NCBI GenBank assembly: GCA_964542305.1
Contig: CAZITX010000014.1
Coordinates: forward strand, 4,153-68,152
DNA: 64,000 nucleotides
From: DMER64 sp964542305
Lineage (GTDB): Bacteria > Bacteroidota > Bacteroidia > Bacteroidales > UBA932
Direction of reading: 5' to 3'
The notes below the pieces were generated by a model. That model was not told where the DNA came from. It worked only from the letters and a program-made list of their open reading frames with translations, and did not search any database. The position numbers were made by a program, and so were the translations under genes. This document shows, piece after piece, positions 8,195-18,624 of the stretch. Position 1 is the first letter of the stretch; each line of letters starts with the position of its first letter.

Positions 8195-11194
8195 ATGTTT
8201 ATGAAAAGACTGATGACTTTTATGCTTGCGGTCTCGCTTTTCTCCCTGACTTCCGCTTACGCTCAGTATGAAGTGAGGGGGACTGTCGTTGATGTCAACG
8301 ACCTGGCGGTGATCGGAGCTACGGTTCTGGAACAGGGAACCACTAACGGCGTCACAACAGATCTTGACGGAAACTTCACTTTGACTGTTCCTTCTCCGGA
8401 AACGATGTTGGAAATATCCTACCTGGGATATCAGACCATAGTGGTCGCTGCAAGAAATGCAACAAGGATCGTTATGCACGAGGATTCGGAACTGTTGGAA
8501 GAACTCGTGATCATTGGCTACGGTACTGTCAAAAAGAGCGATATGACAGGGTCCGTTGTCGCGATTAAAGCAGAAGATGTCAACCGGGGAGCGGTGGTTT
8601 CGCCAGACCAGATGTTGCTGGGAAAAGTATCCGGATTGCGGATTACACCCGCTACCGGACAGCCCGGTTCATCCGCAACCATAAGGATCCGCGGGGCCGC
8701 ATCCCTTAATGCCTCCAACGATCCTTTGATCGTTATTGACGGAGTTCCCATAACCGGGGACGGAGGTGCCGGAATGGGAAATCCCCTGGGATCTGTGAAT
8801 CCGAACGACATAGAAAGCTATACCATCCTGAAAGATGCCTCGGCAACCGCTATTTACGGATCCAGGGCTTCTAACGGTGTGATTATCATCACCACCAAGA
8901 AAGGATCCGGAAAAGGTGTTAATGTAAGTTACAATTCCAGTTACTCTGTTAAACAGAACGCTTCCCGTATAGAGATGCTTTCTGCTGATGAGTACCGGAA
9001 TTTCATGTCCACAACTTACGGAAGCAACCAGACGATCCAGAATCTTTTGGGAGATGCAAACACAGACTGGCAGAATGAAATTTACAGGTTATCCTTTAAT
9101 ACGGACCAAAACGTCAGCGTTTACGGCTCTACATCTTTCATGCCTTACCGCGTGAGTGTTGGATACAACCTGGATCAGGCTACCCTGAAAGTCGGCGACA
9201 ACCAGCGTGCCAACCTGGACATAAGTCTTTCTCCTGAGCTTTTGGACAAGCATCTGACAATCAATGTCAATGCAAAAGGGATTTATCAGAAAACCAACTG
9301 GGCACCTACAGGAGCCATTGGGAATGCTCTGGCTTTTGATCCTACAAAACCCACTCATTTTACTTTCTGGTTTGACCGGGATGTGATTGATACTTCCAAA
9401 GCCAACGGCTACTGGAACTGGTTCAACAGCGATGGAAGTGCCAATACCATGGCAAGTACGAACCCGCTATCCACATTGTATGATTATACCAATTACAATT
9501 ATACGCTGAGGTCAATGGGTAATGTTCAACTTGCCTATAAGGTCCATGGACTGGAAGATCTGACAGCCAATGTAAATGTCGGATACGATGTGGCAAGCAC
9601 ACACGGTGAAAGGTTTAACGCCCTGAATTCTATCTCGGCCATGCGTTCCAGCAACGACCTTTACGTTACCTACGATAATTACAACCTCAATACGCTGTTG
9701 GAAAGTTACCTGAATTACAACCATGATTTCCGTAACAGCAACCTGGATGTAATGGCCGGTTATTCCTGGCAGCACAACTTCGTGCAGTATGATGAAGAAC
9801 AGTTCCGTAACACGGAACCTGACGGACCCGGAGAACACTATTACACGGCGCCTACCAATGCCAAGGAATATTACCTGATTTCTTTCTTCGGAAGGTTGAA
9901 CTATTCCATAGCTTCCCGCTACCTGTTCACCGTAACGGTTCGTAACGATGCTTCATCGCGTTTCAGCAAAGCCAACCGTTGGGGTTTGTTCCCTTCGGCT
10001 GCATTTGCCTGGAACGTGGCAGAGGAAAATTTCCTGAAAAACAGCAAAGCTATTTCGGGGTTAAAATTACGCATTGGCTGGGGACGTACCGGACAACAGG
10101 ATATCGGTTCCGATTATTATCCGTACCTGGCCCGTTACCTTTCTTCATCCGCTTTGGAAATGAGGTACTTCATGGGTGATGGCTATTACACTACGCTGGC
10201 TCCCCTGGCATACAATTCCAATTTGAAATGGGAAACCACAGAAACCTACAACGTAGGTTTGGACTTTGGATTTGCCAACGATCGTATAACCGGTAGTGCA
10301 GAAGCGTATTACCGTTACACTTATGATCTGCTGAACGTGATATCGACCCCGCTGGGATCCAACTTTGGCAACAGCATCATTTCAAACATCGGAAATATGG
10401 AAAACAAAGGGCTGGAGTTTACCCTGAACTTTATTCCTCTTCAGACAGCCGATTTGCACTGGTCCATAGGAGGTAACCTGACCATACAGGACACAAAAAT
10501 CACCAAACTGACCACCCTCCAGACGGAAGGGTACCTGGGTGTCACCACTGGTTCCGGAATGGGAGGAACTGGCGGATACAGTTCCTTGCATCGTGAAGGC
10601 TTTTCACCTTACACGTTCTATATGTTCCAGCAATTGTACGATAACGACGGCAATCCCGTTCAAAATGGCTTGGTTGACCGTGACGGGGACGGAGAGATTA
10701 CAGATGCAGACCGTTACGTAACCGGGTTCAGTCCCACTCCGGATGCTTTCTTTGGAGTCAACACCCAATTTCGTTACAAAAACTGGGATCTGGGCCTGAA
10801 CGGGCACGGATCCATAGGAAATTATGTCATCAACGGAGTAGCCATGGGGTATTCCACTTCTTACAGTGATGACTGGAACAAAGGATATCTGAACAACGTG
10901 AGTAAAGAGTACCTGGTTGAAGGTTGGACGGCCCCGTCTGAAAATAATCAGAAGTATTCAGACATGTTTATTGAGGATGCTTCTTTCTTCCGTATTGACG
11001 ATATCAACCTGGGTTATACTTTTGACAATTTAAAGTTTGCCAAAAGCATACGTATAGCCGCCTCGGTACAGAATGTATATACCTTTACCAAATACAGGGG
11101 ACTGGATCCCGAGATCATGTCTTCAGACGGTGTGGATTTCAACATCATACCCCGTCCCAGACTTTACACCTTGCGTCTTAATATTAATTTTTAA
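8195..11194 (+). CDS. susC: SusC-like TonB-dependent oligosaccharide importer
   Basis: The product is a 999-aa outer-membrane transporter. It starts MFMKRLMTFM with a signal peptide ending SAYAQ (an ATG two codons later is equally possible). Residues about 24-100 form the carboxypeptidase-regulatory-like beta domain, EELVIIGYGTVKKSD is the TonB-box/plug junction, the plug contains IRIRGAASLNASNDPL and DASATAIYGSRASNGVI, and the rest is a 22-strand barrel ending ...YTLRLNINF. It pairs with SusD 12 bp downstream and would import maltooligosaccharides with TonB energy. The neighbouring starch-binding proteins and three GH13-family genes support starch as the substrate. Confidence 0.96.
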   Translation: MFMKRLMTFMLAVSLFSLTSAYAQYEVRGTVVDVNDLAVIGATVLEQGTTNGVTTDLDGNFTLTVPSPETMLEISYLGYQTIVVAARNATRIVMHEDSELLEELVIIGYGTVKKSDMTGSVVAIKAEDVNRGAVVSPDQMLLGKVSGLRITPATGQPGSSATIRIRGAASLNASNDPLIVIDGVPITGDGGAGMGNPLGSVNPNDIESYTILKDASATAIYGSRASNGVIIITTKKGSGKGVNVSYNSSYSVKQNASRIEMLSADEYRNFMSTTYGSNQTIQNLLGDANTDWQNEIYRLSFNTDQNVSVYGSTSFMPYRVSVGYNLDQATLKVGDNQRANLDISLSPELLDKHLTINVNAKGIYQKTNWAPTGAIGNALAFDPTKPTHFTFWFDRDVIDTSKANGYWNWFNSDGSANTMASTNPLSTLYDYTNYNYTLRSMGNVQLAYKVHGLEDLTANVNVGYDVASTHGERFNALNSISAMRSSNDLYVTYDNYNLNTLLESYLNYNHDFRNSNLDVMAGYSWQHNFVQYDEEQFRNTEPDGPGEHYYTAPTNAKEYYLISFFGRLNYSIASRYLFTVTVRNDASSRFSKANRWGLFPSAAFAWNVAEENFLKNSKAISGLKLRIGWGRTGQQDIGSDYYPYLARYLSSSALEMRYFMGDGYYTTLAPLAYNSNLKWETTETYNVGLDFGFANDRITGSAEAYYRYTYDLLNVISTPLGSNFGNSIISNIGNMENKGLEFTLNFIPLQTADLHWSIGGNLTIQDTKITKLTTLQTEGYLGVTTGSGMGGTGGYSSLHREGFSPYTFYMFQQLYDNDGNPVQNGLVDRDGDGEITDADRYVTGFSPTPDAFFGVNTQFRYKNWDLGLNGHGSIGNYVINGVAMGYSTSYSDDWNKGYLNNVSKEYLVEGWTAPSENNQKYSDMFIEDASFFRIDDINLGYTFDNLKFAKSIRIAASVQNVYTFTKYRGLDPEIMSSDGVDFNIIPRPRLYTLRLNINF

Positions 11195-11206
11195 TAATAG
11201 GTAGAT

Positions 11207-12877
11207 ATGAAAAAGATTATGAAAAACAGTTTTCTTGTGGTGTCGGCATTTATCTTCCTGCTGACCTCGTGTGTCAAGGATCTGAACACACTGCCGCTGA
11301 ACGAAACAGATGCTACCTCGGAAACCGCATACGCAGAGCCGTCCAGTTATTTGAACGGACTGGCATATATATATGGTTATTGGGGACTGGTGAGCCAGAA
11401 CGATCCCGGATCTTCGGATATTAGTGTTTCCGATGCCGGACAAAGCGAACTAACCCGTATGTATATGGTTTTGAATGAACTCTCCACAGACTCTTTTAAG
11501 ATCATTTGGGGAGACAATTACATAGTTCCCATTCAATACCACCGCTGGACATCAGCAGATAACGAAGCCATCATTGCCGTTTATACACGCTGCATGAAAG
11601 GCATCACCCTGGCCAACGAGTACCTGATACAAACATCGGATGAAAAACTCAACGACAGGGGACACTCCGGTGAGCTTGCCACAGTGCACCAATACCGTGC
11701 AGAAGCGCGCTTCAACCGTGCATTATACTACTACCTGCTCCTGGATCTGTTCGGAAATCCTCCTTTCGCTCTTGAAGAGAACATAGGAGGGGAATTGCCC
11801 AAACAGATAGGCAGGGAAGGCCTTTATAGCTGGATTGAAGGTGAATTGCTGGATCTGGCAAACAGCCAGGACATGCCGGACAAAGGCGATGTTCCTTATC
11901 CCCGTGCATCCAAAGGATCCGTATGGGCCGTACTGGCACGTATGTATCTGAATGCAGAAGTGTACACAGGTACACCGCAATGGCAAAAAGCCAAGGATGC
12001 CGCCGCTAACGTAATTGATATGGGATACCAGCTACACCCCAATTACCAGGAACTTTTCATGCAGGATAATTCCACCAACGGGGCTACCCAGGAATTCATA
12101 GTGGGTGTTGTTTACGATAAAGACAACACGCAGAGCTGGGGTGGTACAACCCACCTGGTTTCTGCTACACTAAGTGCTGATGCCAACACGGCCATTGCCC
12201 AAAACCTGGGGCTCAGCGGTATGTTGAATCCAGAGGCATGGAACGGGTACCACGTTGCCGACGATTTCGTACAGCGCTTTAAACTAAATGGTGTTCAATG
12301 GGGAGCTACCTCGGGATTCGGTTACGACAAGGATAACAGCGACAAACGCGCTTTCTTCTACAACATCGGGTCCACAAAAGAATTTGACAACACAACCACC
12401 GATACCGGCTGGAGGTGCTGGAAATTCACCGGTTTGTACTCCGACGGCCATACCGTATCGGATGCCGAGCCGAATTACTTATTCTCCTCCATCGACTTTC
12501 CGGTCTTCCGCCTTGCCGAGATGTATCTCATATTTGCCGAGGCAGACGCTCGCCTGAACGGAGGTGTGGTCACTGATCCCGCTGCCGTTGATTACATTGG
12601 TCAGCTGCGCCAGAGAGCAGGAGTTGCTTCTACAACGCCTTCTGCCATCGATCTGGATTGGTTGCTTGACGAACGTGCCCGCGAATTGATGTGGGAAGGA
12701 CACAGAAGGACAGACCTGATCCGTTACGGATACTTTACCTCCATGCAATTCCCCTGGACCCTGAAGGGTGGGGTAATGAACGGAAAAGTATCGTTACCGG
12801 AGCACCGCAAGGTATATCCCATTATTCTGAGCGATCTGAATGCAAATCCCAACCTGGTTCAGAATCCCGGATACTAA
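11207..12877 (+). CDS. susD: SusD-like surface glycan-binding lipoprotein
   Basis: The product is a 556-aa lipoprotein; the signal MKKIMKNSFLVVSAFIFLLTSC gives Cys22. The N-terminal SusD-like segment (DLNTLPLNETDATSE...), the TPR-like helical part (HQYRAEARFNRALYYYLLLDLFGNPPF) and the C-terminal RagB/SusD segment (LLDERARELMWEGHRRTDLIRYG) are all present. It would cap SusC and deliver maltooligosaccharides into it. It follows susC by 12 bp in the same operon. Confidence 0.96.
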   Translation: MKKIMKNSFLVVSAFIFLLTSCVKDLNTLPLNETDATSETAYAEPSSYLNGLAYIYGYWGLVSQNDPGSSDISVSDAGQSELTRMYMVLNELSTDSFKIIWGDNYIVPIQYHRWTSADNEAIIAVYTRCMKGITLANEYLIQTSDEKLNDRGHSGELATVHQYRAEARFNRALYYYLLLDLFGNPPFALEENIGGELPKQIGREGLYSWIEGELLDLANSQDMPDKGDVPYPRASKGSVWAVLARMYLNAEVYTGTPQWQKAKDAAANVIDMGYQLHPNYQELFMQDNSTNGATQEFIVGVVYDKDNTQSWGGTTHLVSATLSADANTAIAQNLGLSGMLNPEAWNGYHVADDFVQRFKLNGVQWGATSGFGYDKDNSDKRAFFYNIGSTKEFDNTTTDTGWRCWKFTGLYSDGHTVSDAEPNYLFSSIDFPVFRLAEMYLIFAEADARLNGGVVTDPAAVDYIGQLRQRAGVASTTPSAIDLDWLLDERARELMWEGHRRTDLIRYGYFTSMQFPWTLKGGVMNGKVSLPEHRKVYPIILSDLNANPNLVQNPGY

Positions 12878-12910
12878 CAGACTATGATTCACTCATAAAT
12901 GATTACAATT

Positions 12911-13993
12911 ATGAAATATACTAAATACATAACGATGTTGGTCGCCTCGGTGCTGGTCCTTGTTTCCTGTGATATTGAGATAGAAAAAGCCTATCTCAAT
13001 CCCACCAGCGATTTCCAGGCACCCGAGTTGCTTTCGCAGGGACCTGTGATAGTCAACGATGACAACAGCAAGACCGAAAGCGTCGTATTCAACTGGACCA
13101 ATGCGTCCTTCGGGCCGTCCGTTCAGATTGAATACTCGCTCTACGCAACGGCCAATTCCAAAACCGCACTACTTGGGTCATCCTTTACCAATTCCCTGTC
13201 CATCAGCAAATCAGACCTGAACGGAGTGGTAGCCAATGACCTGGGAATAGGTGTAAACCAGACCGCTAACGTTAGTGCTTACCTTATTGCCAAAGTATAC
13301 GGCACCAATGTGGAAGGCGTAACCTCAAATTCCATATCCTTTGACGTTACCACTTTCGCAGCCTCATTACGAACCCTGTACCTGCCTGGCAATTACCAGG
13401 GCTGGAACATTGAACAGGCTCCCGAATACTGGGAAACCGACGGGGGAACCAATGTATACAAGATCCTGGTTAACCTGGATGACGGGTCAGAACAGTATTC
13501 CTACTTCAAAGTTACCGTTGCCCGGAACTGGTCCGATGAAAACTGGGGTTACAATTTCCTGACACCTTCCTGGTATTGTCCCGAACAGTCGGATTCAAAC
13601 CTGTCGGTAGACCTGACCGAAGGCAGCATATATGTTTTGACTGTCAACAGGGGTAAAATGACCATCGATAAGGAAAACGTAAGCAAGGTAGGTATCATAG
13701 GAGCTTTTGATGAAAGCGCTTGGAGTACGGATCTGGACATGACTTACGATACTGTTGAAAATGTATGGGTATCACCCGCTATCACTTTCAGCGGGGATTT
13801 GAACTTTCTGATCCGCATGAATGAAAGCTGGGACCATAAATACGGTACCGACAACGAAGCCAGCCAACATGTGGAAGGCGGAGTGAAACTGGTAAAAGGC
13901 GGGGCAGACCTTTATGCTCCTTCCGCAGGGACCTATATCATGAAACTCCACGGGAACAGGACCCCTTACGTTTTAGTTATGGAAAAACAGTAA
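12911..13993 (+). CDS. susE: SusE-like outer-membrane starch-binding lipoprotein
   Basis: The product is 360 aa from MKYTKYITMLV (12911, preferred over 12899), with lipobox LVSC. An Ig-like SusE N-terminal domain (about 25-145) is followed by two starch-binding modules: one beginning YLPGNYQGWN near residue 160 and one beginning VGIIGAFDESAWSTDLDM near 261. Two binding modules match the architecture known for SusE of Bacteroides thetaiotaomicron. The role is to hold starch at the cell surface beside SusCD. It lies 33 bp after susD and 20 bp before the larger paralogue. Confidence 0.88.
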   Translation: MKYTKYITMLVASVLVLVSCDIEIEKAYLNPTSDFQAPELLSQGPVIVNDDNSKTESVVFNWTNASFGPSVQIEYSLYATANSKTALLGSSFTNSLSISKSDLNGVVANDLGIGVNQTANVSAYLIAKVYGTNVEGVTSNSISFDVTTFAASLRTLYLPGNYQGWNIEQAPEYWETDGGTNVYKILVNLDDGSEQYSYFKVTVARNWSDENWGYNFLTPSWYCPEQSDSNLSVDLTEGSIYVLTVNRGKMTIDKENVSKVGIIGAFDESAWSTDLDMTYDTVENVWVSPAITFSGDLNFLIRMNESWDHKYGTDNEASQHVEGGVKLVKGGADLYAPSAGTYIMKLHGNRTPYVLVMEKQ

Positions 13994-14013
13994 CCGATTA
14001 AAGAGACGCAATT

Positions 14014-16575
14014 ATGAAAATATTTAAATATTTATTTGCTGCAACCGTTTTAAGCATGGCAGCCGTCTCCTGTGAGGTGATCAGTGAAGATGCCTTTTCC
14101 ACGGCTCCCGTAGCCCCGGAAATGTATGCACATTCAGACATACTGATGACATCCAACACGATGGAGGAACACGTAAACTTTTCCTGGAAACCCGCCCGTT
14201 TCCTGGGAGAAGGTCTGACCTATGACTTATACGGAAAATTTGGGGAAGCTGCTGTTAAGATCGCTTCCACAGCGGAACTCTTTTACAAAGTCCCCAAAAC
14301 GGAATTCAAAGCAGCGCTGTATGCGGCATTTCCTGATTTGCCGCAGAACGACACATTTACCATGACTTTTTATGTCTCTGTGACTAACGGATCGGACATG
14401 TACCAGTCGGATCCCGTTACCATTGACATTTATGCTTACGGAGATGCCGTCTCGGCTGAGTTGACCCCGCTTGTGGAATCTATTGTACTGGACGTAACGG
14501 ATCCCACCGGAGTATTGGATCTTCTGACCTGGGGACCTGCGCGTTTGGGTTACAACGAACCCATTACCTATGATGTGCTGATGAAATACGGCGAAGGTGA
14601 ATACGTATCACTGGCTGCCGGATTAACCGAAAGACAATTCTCCATTACGGTAGATGAACTCAACGAAGCCGCGGTAGGTGCCGGAGCACCCGAAGCCCAG
14701 GAAGCCAACCTTGATTTTACGGTAAAAGCTTTCTCCGAAAGTTTCCAGACCGGCGTGATTTCCAATACGGCAACCATAGCAGTGACTACTTACATAGCCA
14801 CATACCCCGAATTCATATATGTACCCGGAGGATACCAGGGATGGGATCCTGCAACGGCTCCCAGGATCAAACAATCTACGGTTAAGAAAGGGTACTACGA
14901 AGGTATGGTTGACCTTACAGTTGAGGGGGGAGGAGATGTCGGATTCAAATTCTCACCCAATCCTGCATGGGAAGGTGACTTTGCCATAGACAACATTGAG
15001 TTGACAACTTTCGGCGACGGTTACACGGCCCTTACGGGATCCGGAACCACCGGCGGTGACATCTCCGTTCCCTCCGGAATGTACAACATCATTCTGAACA
15101 AGAAGCTCAACACCCTGTATATGGTACAGGTGGAAACCCTCAGTCTGATAGGTGCGGCTCCCGTGGCCAGCAACGGCTGGACCAACGATGTGGACATGGT
15201 GTACAATCCGGAAACGAAGACCTTCGAGGCAACAACCGAAATGCAGGAAGGGGAATTCAAGATCCGGGTAAACCACGACTGGACCCATTCAGCCGGCGGA
15301 GAATCCAACAGCAACGTCAGCTTCGGGAACGGGACGAACCTGGTCTTCGACAAAACGGCCGGAGAATACAAAGTGGTCTTGAACGTGGGAGTCAATCCTT
15401 ATACCGTAACATTTATCAACACAAGCTTCCCCGAGAAACTGCATGTCCCTGGAGGACACCAGGGATGGAATCCCGCTACGGCTCCCGTATTGAACGGTGA
15501 CACGGAAGGACATTACGAAGGATTTGTAAATCTTACCGATATCTTCAAGTTTACCAGTGCCCCCGACTGGGACCATACCAATTACGGCGGATCGTTTGAC
15601 GTCCTGGATACCGATCCCGGCGCCGGAAACCTGGCTGTGGATGCTCCCGGGTATTACTATTTGAAGGTAGATCTGACCACCATGAGTGCCACGGCCACCC
15701 TTATTGAAAGAGTGGGGGTTGTAGGCAGCTTCTGCGGCTGGGGAGACCCTGAAGATGCCGCCATGACCTACAACGCAGAGCTTGACCGTTGGGAAGCACA
15801 GGATCTGGCCTTCCCGGCAGGGACCCAATACAAATTCCGCATGAACGGTGCCTGGGACATCAACTTTGGAGGTGATCCCCAGAACCTGGTTCAGGACGGA
15901 GGCAACCTGGAAGCTGCCGAGGCAGGGATGTACGACGTTACCCTGAGCATTGCCACCACTCCTTACCACATGACCGTTGTAAGAACGGGCGATCTCGAGA
16001 CAGCCTATGCCTCTGAAGTAGTGGTAGCCGGAGACTATTCGGGACATGGATGGAGCACGACCGACGATCCAAAACTGTTCGGCCCGGGTGACGGTACATA
16101 CAAAGGTGCCATCACCATGTACGATCCGGAGTTTGGTTTCAAGATAGTGGAAAGCGGAAACTGGATCAGCGGACAGCTAATTGCCGATACGGAATTTGAA
16201 TTCACCCTTTACACAGGTGACAACATGATGCTGGACAACGGCACCTACTTCTGGAATGTGAACCTTCCGGACCAGCATGCCACAGCCACTCCTGTTACCC
16301 TGGTAGGACTGATAGGAAGTTTTGCCGGCAGCGACTGGGGAGCAGACCTTCCCATGGAATTTGATGAGGAAACGCTCACATACTCCGTTACGGTGGATCT
16401 GGCAGCAGGCAACGAATTCAAGATCCGCTTCAACAGCAACTGGGACCTTAACCTGGGAGGGGACATAACATCCCTGACCCATAACGGTAATAATATTGTA
16501 GTTCAGGAAACCGGTACGTACCATATCGTGTTGGATATGGCAAACACTTCCTCGCTGACAATGACAAAGCAATAA
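14014..16575 (+). CDS. Enlarged SusE/SusF-like starch-binding lipoprotein
   Basis: The product is 853 aa, far longer than classical SusF (about 485 aa), with lipobox AVSC near residue 20. After the signal come two Ig-like SusE-type domains (about 25-140 and 150-262). Six starch-binding modules follow, starting near residues 264 (YVPGGYQGWDP), 377 (LIGAAPVASNGW), 471 (HVPGGHQGWNP), 567 (VVGSFCGWGDP), 666 (VAGDYSGHGWS) and 763 (LIGSFAGSDWGA). They alternate between two types (P/AGxxxGW, and IGxxx followed by KIRxNxxWxxxxGG), so the gene looks like three tandem duplications of one pair. The family role is surface starch binding. It sits where susF would be. Confidence 0.85.
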   Translation: MKIFKYLFAATVLSMAAVSCEVISEDAFSTAPVAPEMYAHSDILMTSNTMEEHVNFSWKPARFLGEGLTYDLYGKFGEAAVKIASTAELFYKVPKTEFKAALYAAFPDLPQNDTFTMTFYVSVTNGSDMYQSDPVTIDIYAYGDAVSAELTPLVESIVLDVTDPTGVLDLLTWGPARLGYNEPITYDVLMKYGEGEYVSLAAGLTERQFSITVDELNEAAVGAGAPEAQEANLDFTVKAFSESFQTGVISNTATIAVTTYIATYPEFIYVPGGYQGWDPATAPRIKQSTVKKGYYEGMVDLTVEGGGDVGFKFSPNPAWEGDFAIDNIELTTFGDGYTALTGSGTTGGDISVPSGMYNIILNKKLNTLYMVQVETLSLIGAAPVASNGWTNDVDMVYNPETKTFEATTEMQEGEFKIRVNHDWTHSAGGESNSNVSFGNGTNLVFDKTAGEYKVVLNVGVNPYTVTFINTSFPEKLHVPGGHQGWNPATAPVLNGDTEGHYEGFVNLTDIFKFTSAPDWDHTNYGGSFDVLDTDPGAGNLAVDAPGYYYLKVDLTTMSATATLIERVGVVGSFCGWGDPEDAAMTYNAELDRWEAQDLAFPAGTQYKFRMNGAWDINFGGDPQNLVQDGGNLEAAEAGMYDVTLSIATTPYHMTVVRTGDLETAYASEVVVAGDYSGHGWSTTDDPKLFGPGDGTYKGAITMYDPEFGFKIVESGNWISGQLIADTEFEFTLYTGDNMMLDNGTYFWNVNLPDQHATATPVTLVGLIGSFAGSDWGADLPMEFDEETLTYSVTVDLAAGNEFKIRFNSNWDLNLGGDITSLTHNGNNIVVQETGTYHIVLDMANTSSLTMTKQ

Positions 16576-16579
16576 TAAA

Positions 16580-18617
16580 ATGAAAAAGAGCGCAATTTTC
16601 CTTTGCGCCCTTTTCCTGATCTTTGCTTCTTGTCGGAAGGACCCCACCCCGGGATCTGATCCCAACGACGAAGGATCTTTCGTCAGGGTCACAGACGCTC
16701 CCCGGGCGTGGGATGNNNNNNNNNNGAGCTGATATAACCTATCAGCTCCTTGTTTATTCATTTGCCGATAAGGATGGAGACGGATGGGGTGATTTTAAGG
16801 GGCTTACAGACAAGCTCGGGTATATTGACCGTCTTGGGGCCACTGCCGTATGGCTTTCACCAATTCATCCGGCGATGTCCTACCACGGTTATGACGTAAA
16901 AGATTATACCCTGGTAAATCCGCAATACGGATCCATGGATGATTTTGAGCATTTCGTTCAGGAAGCTCATAAACTGGACATCAAGGTATACCTGGATTAT
17001 GTGATCAATCATTCCGGAAGGGAACACTGGTGGTTTCAGGAAGCCATCCAATCTGCTGACAATCCGTACAGGGATTATTATATCTTTTCAGATGATCCTG
17101 CAGCAGATATTACGGCAGGTAACATTGCCATGATCAATACGGAAGGCTCTGCGGGATACGATAGCGGTCAGTGGTTTACGGTTTCCACAACAGGAGACAA
17201 AACCCTGAAATTCAGTCTTGACTGGAGCGATCCCGCATACCCTGAATTAACAGTGACTGAAACTACAGGAACGGATCCGGACAATCCCGATCCTTCCACG
17301 GAAAATGCCAAATACCTGTATTTCGGAGACGGAATACTGAAAAAATTTTACGATAGAGGAAACGGGACTTACGAGGTCTCCACTGACTACAGTTCATCCT
17401 GGGGTTTTCTGGTTCGTACCAGTACCAGCCAATGGAACAATAAAACAAAATACGGAGCCCAAAGCAAGTCGGGTTCCAACATCTCTTATGGAGAACCGTT
17501 TGTACTGTACACCAACGACAACCCCGACATTGTTTACGACCTGCAGTTGCCGGGAACGACCATGTTCCATTCCCATTTCTGGACCAACTGGTTTGCCGAC
17601 CTGAACTACGGGAGTGTGGAAACTGCGGAGGATTCTCCCGCTTTCCATGCCATAACAGAAGATGCCAAAATTTGGATAGATGCCGGCATTGACGGATTTC
17701 GCCTGGATGCTGTAAAGCATATTTACCACAACGAGTATTCAGATGAAAACCCGGAATTTCTGAAAAAATTCTACAATGCCGTGAACCAGTATTTCAGGCA
17801 GACACACACCTCAGGTATTTATATGGTAGGTGAAGTCTATTCCGGATACGAACAGGTGGCTCCTTATTACAAAGGACTGCCGGCGTTGTTCGAGTTTTCA
17901 TTCTGGCACCGGTTGCAATGGGCACTCGGGGAAAGCACGGGCTTGTATTTTGCCAAAGACATCATTTCCTATGAGCAAATCTACCAACAGTACAGGACGG
18001 ATTACATACGTGCCACCAAATTGTCCAATCACGATGAAAACCGTGCCCGCTCAGACCTGGGCGGATCGGTTGCTAAAAGTAAGATGGCAGGCGCCGTTTT
18101 ACTGACTTCTTCAGGATCCCCTTACGTATATTACGGTGAAGAAATGGGTTACATAGGTACTAAAACCAACGGAGATATCTATGTTCGCAGTCCCATGTTG
18201 TGGGGTGACAGTTATACCACTACTTATACAGATCAGATAGATTCTTACCTTTCTACGGCTGTAGGGACGGTGATGACTCAGGAAGCCGATTCTTCATCCA
18301 TTTTGAACGTTTACAAAAAATTCGCAAGAGCCAGGAATACTTATCCGGCACTGGCCGTGGGAACTATGACTGAACACCCTGTATACAACCACCAGGGAGC
18401 TTCTGCATACAAATCCCTTGCTGCGTGGTACCGGACCTCGGGAAATGAAAAACTGCTTGTTTTTCACAATCTTGGAAATCAACAGATCTCTTTCCCCGTA
18501 GATGACGATATACAAAACACTGTAGTCAGTATGGGAAATGTGTATTTGAAGGAATCATCCGAGGGTTATACCGTAAAAATGGATGCCATGACTTCTGTTG
18601 TTTTTGCGATCAAATAA
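16580..18617 (+). CDS. susG: SusG-like surface alpha-amylase, interrupted by an assembly gap
   Basis: Lipoprotein signal MKKSAIFLCALFLIFASC starts at 16580, four bases after the previous stop. The coding frame then meets ten Ns (16716-16725) and resumes in another frame at ADITYQLLVYSF, so the true gap length differs from ten. The GH13 core has YHGYDVKDY, the nucleophile Asp in GFRLDAVKH (codon 17706), acid/base Glu in VGEVYS (17832) and Asp in NHDENR (18034). An insertion of about 110 aa between about 17200 and 17530 (for example YLYFGDGILKKFYDRG) is in the place of the CBM58 starch-binding module of SusG. The expected role is endo-acting cleavage of surface starch. I treat it as one intact gene. 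Confidence 0.88.
16716..16725. other. Assembly gap (10 N) inside susG
   Basis: Ten unknown bases separate the N-terminal frame (codons starting at positions equal to 2 mod 3) from the C-terminal frame (0 mod 3). Read literally, the first frame reaches TGA at 16730, so the real spacing must differ by a number that restores frame. Confidence 0.98.
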
Positions 18618-18624
18618 AACCGGC

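Noticed and set aside
15289..16047. 252-aa minus-strand ORF inside the susF-like gene
   Set aside because: Shadow of the repeated coding sequence on the plus strand, which has signal peptide and domains.
16623..16715. Separate gene start for susG just before the N gap
   Set aside because: This frame begins inside the signal-peptide-coding region of another frame; the lipoprotein start at 16580 is clearly better.
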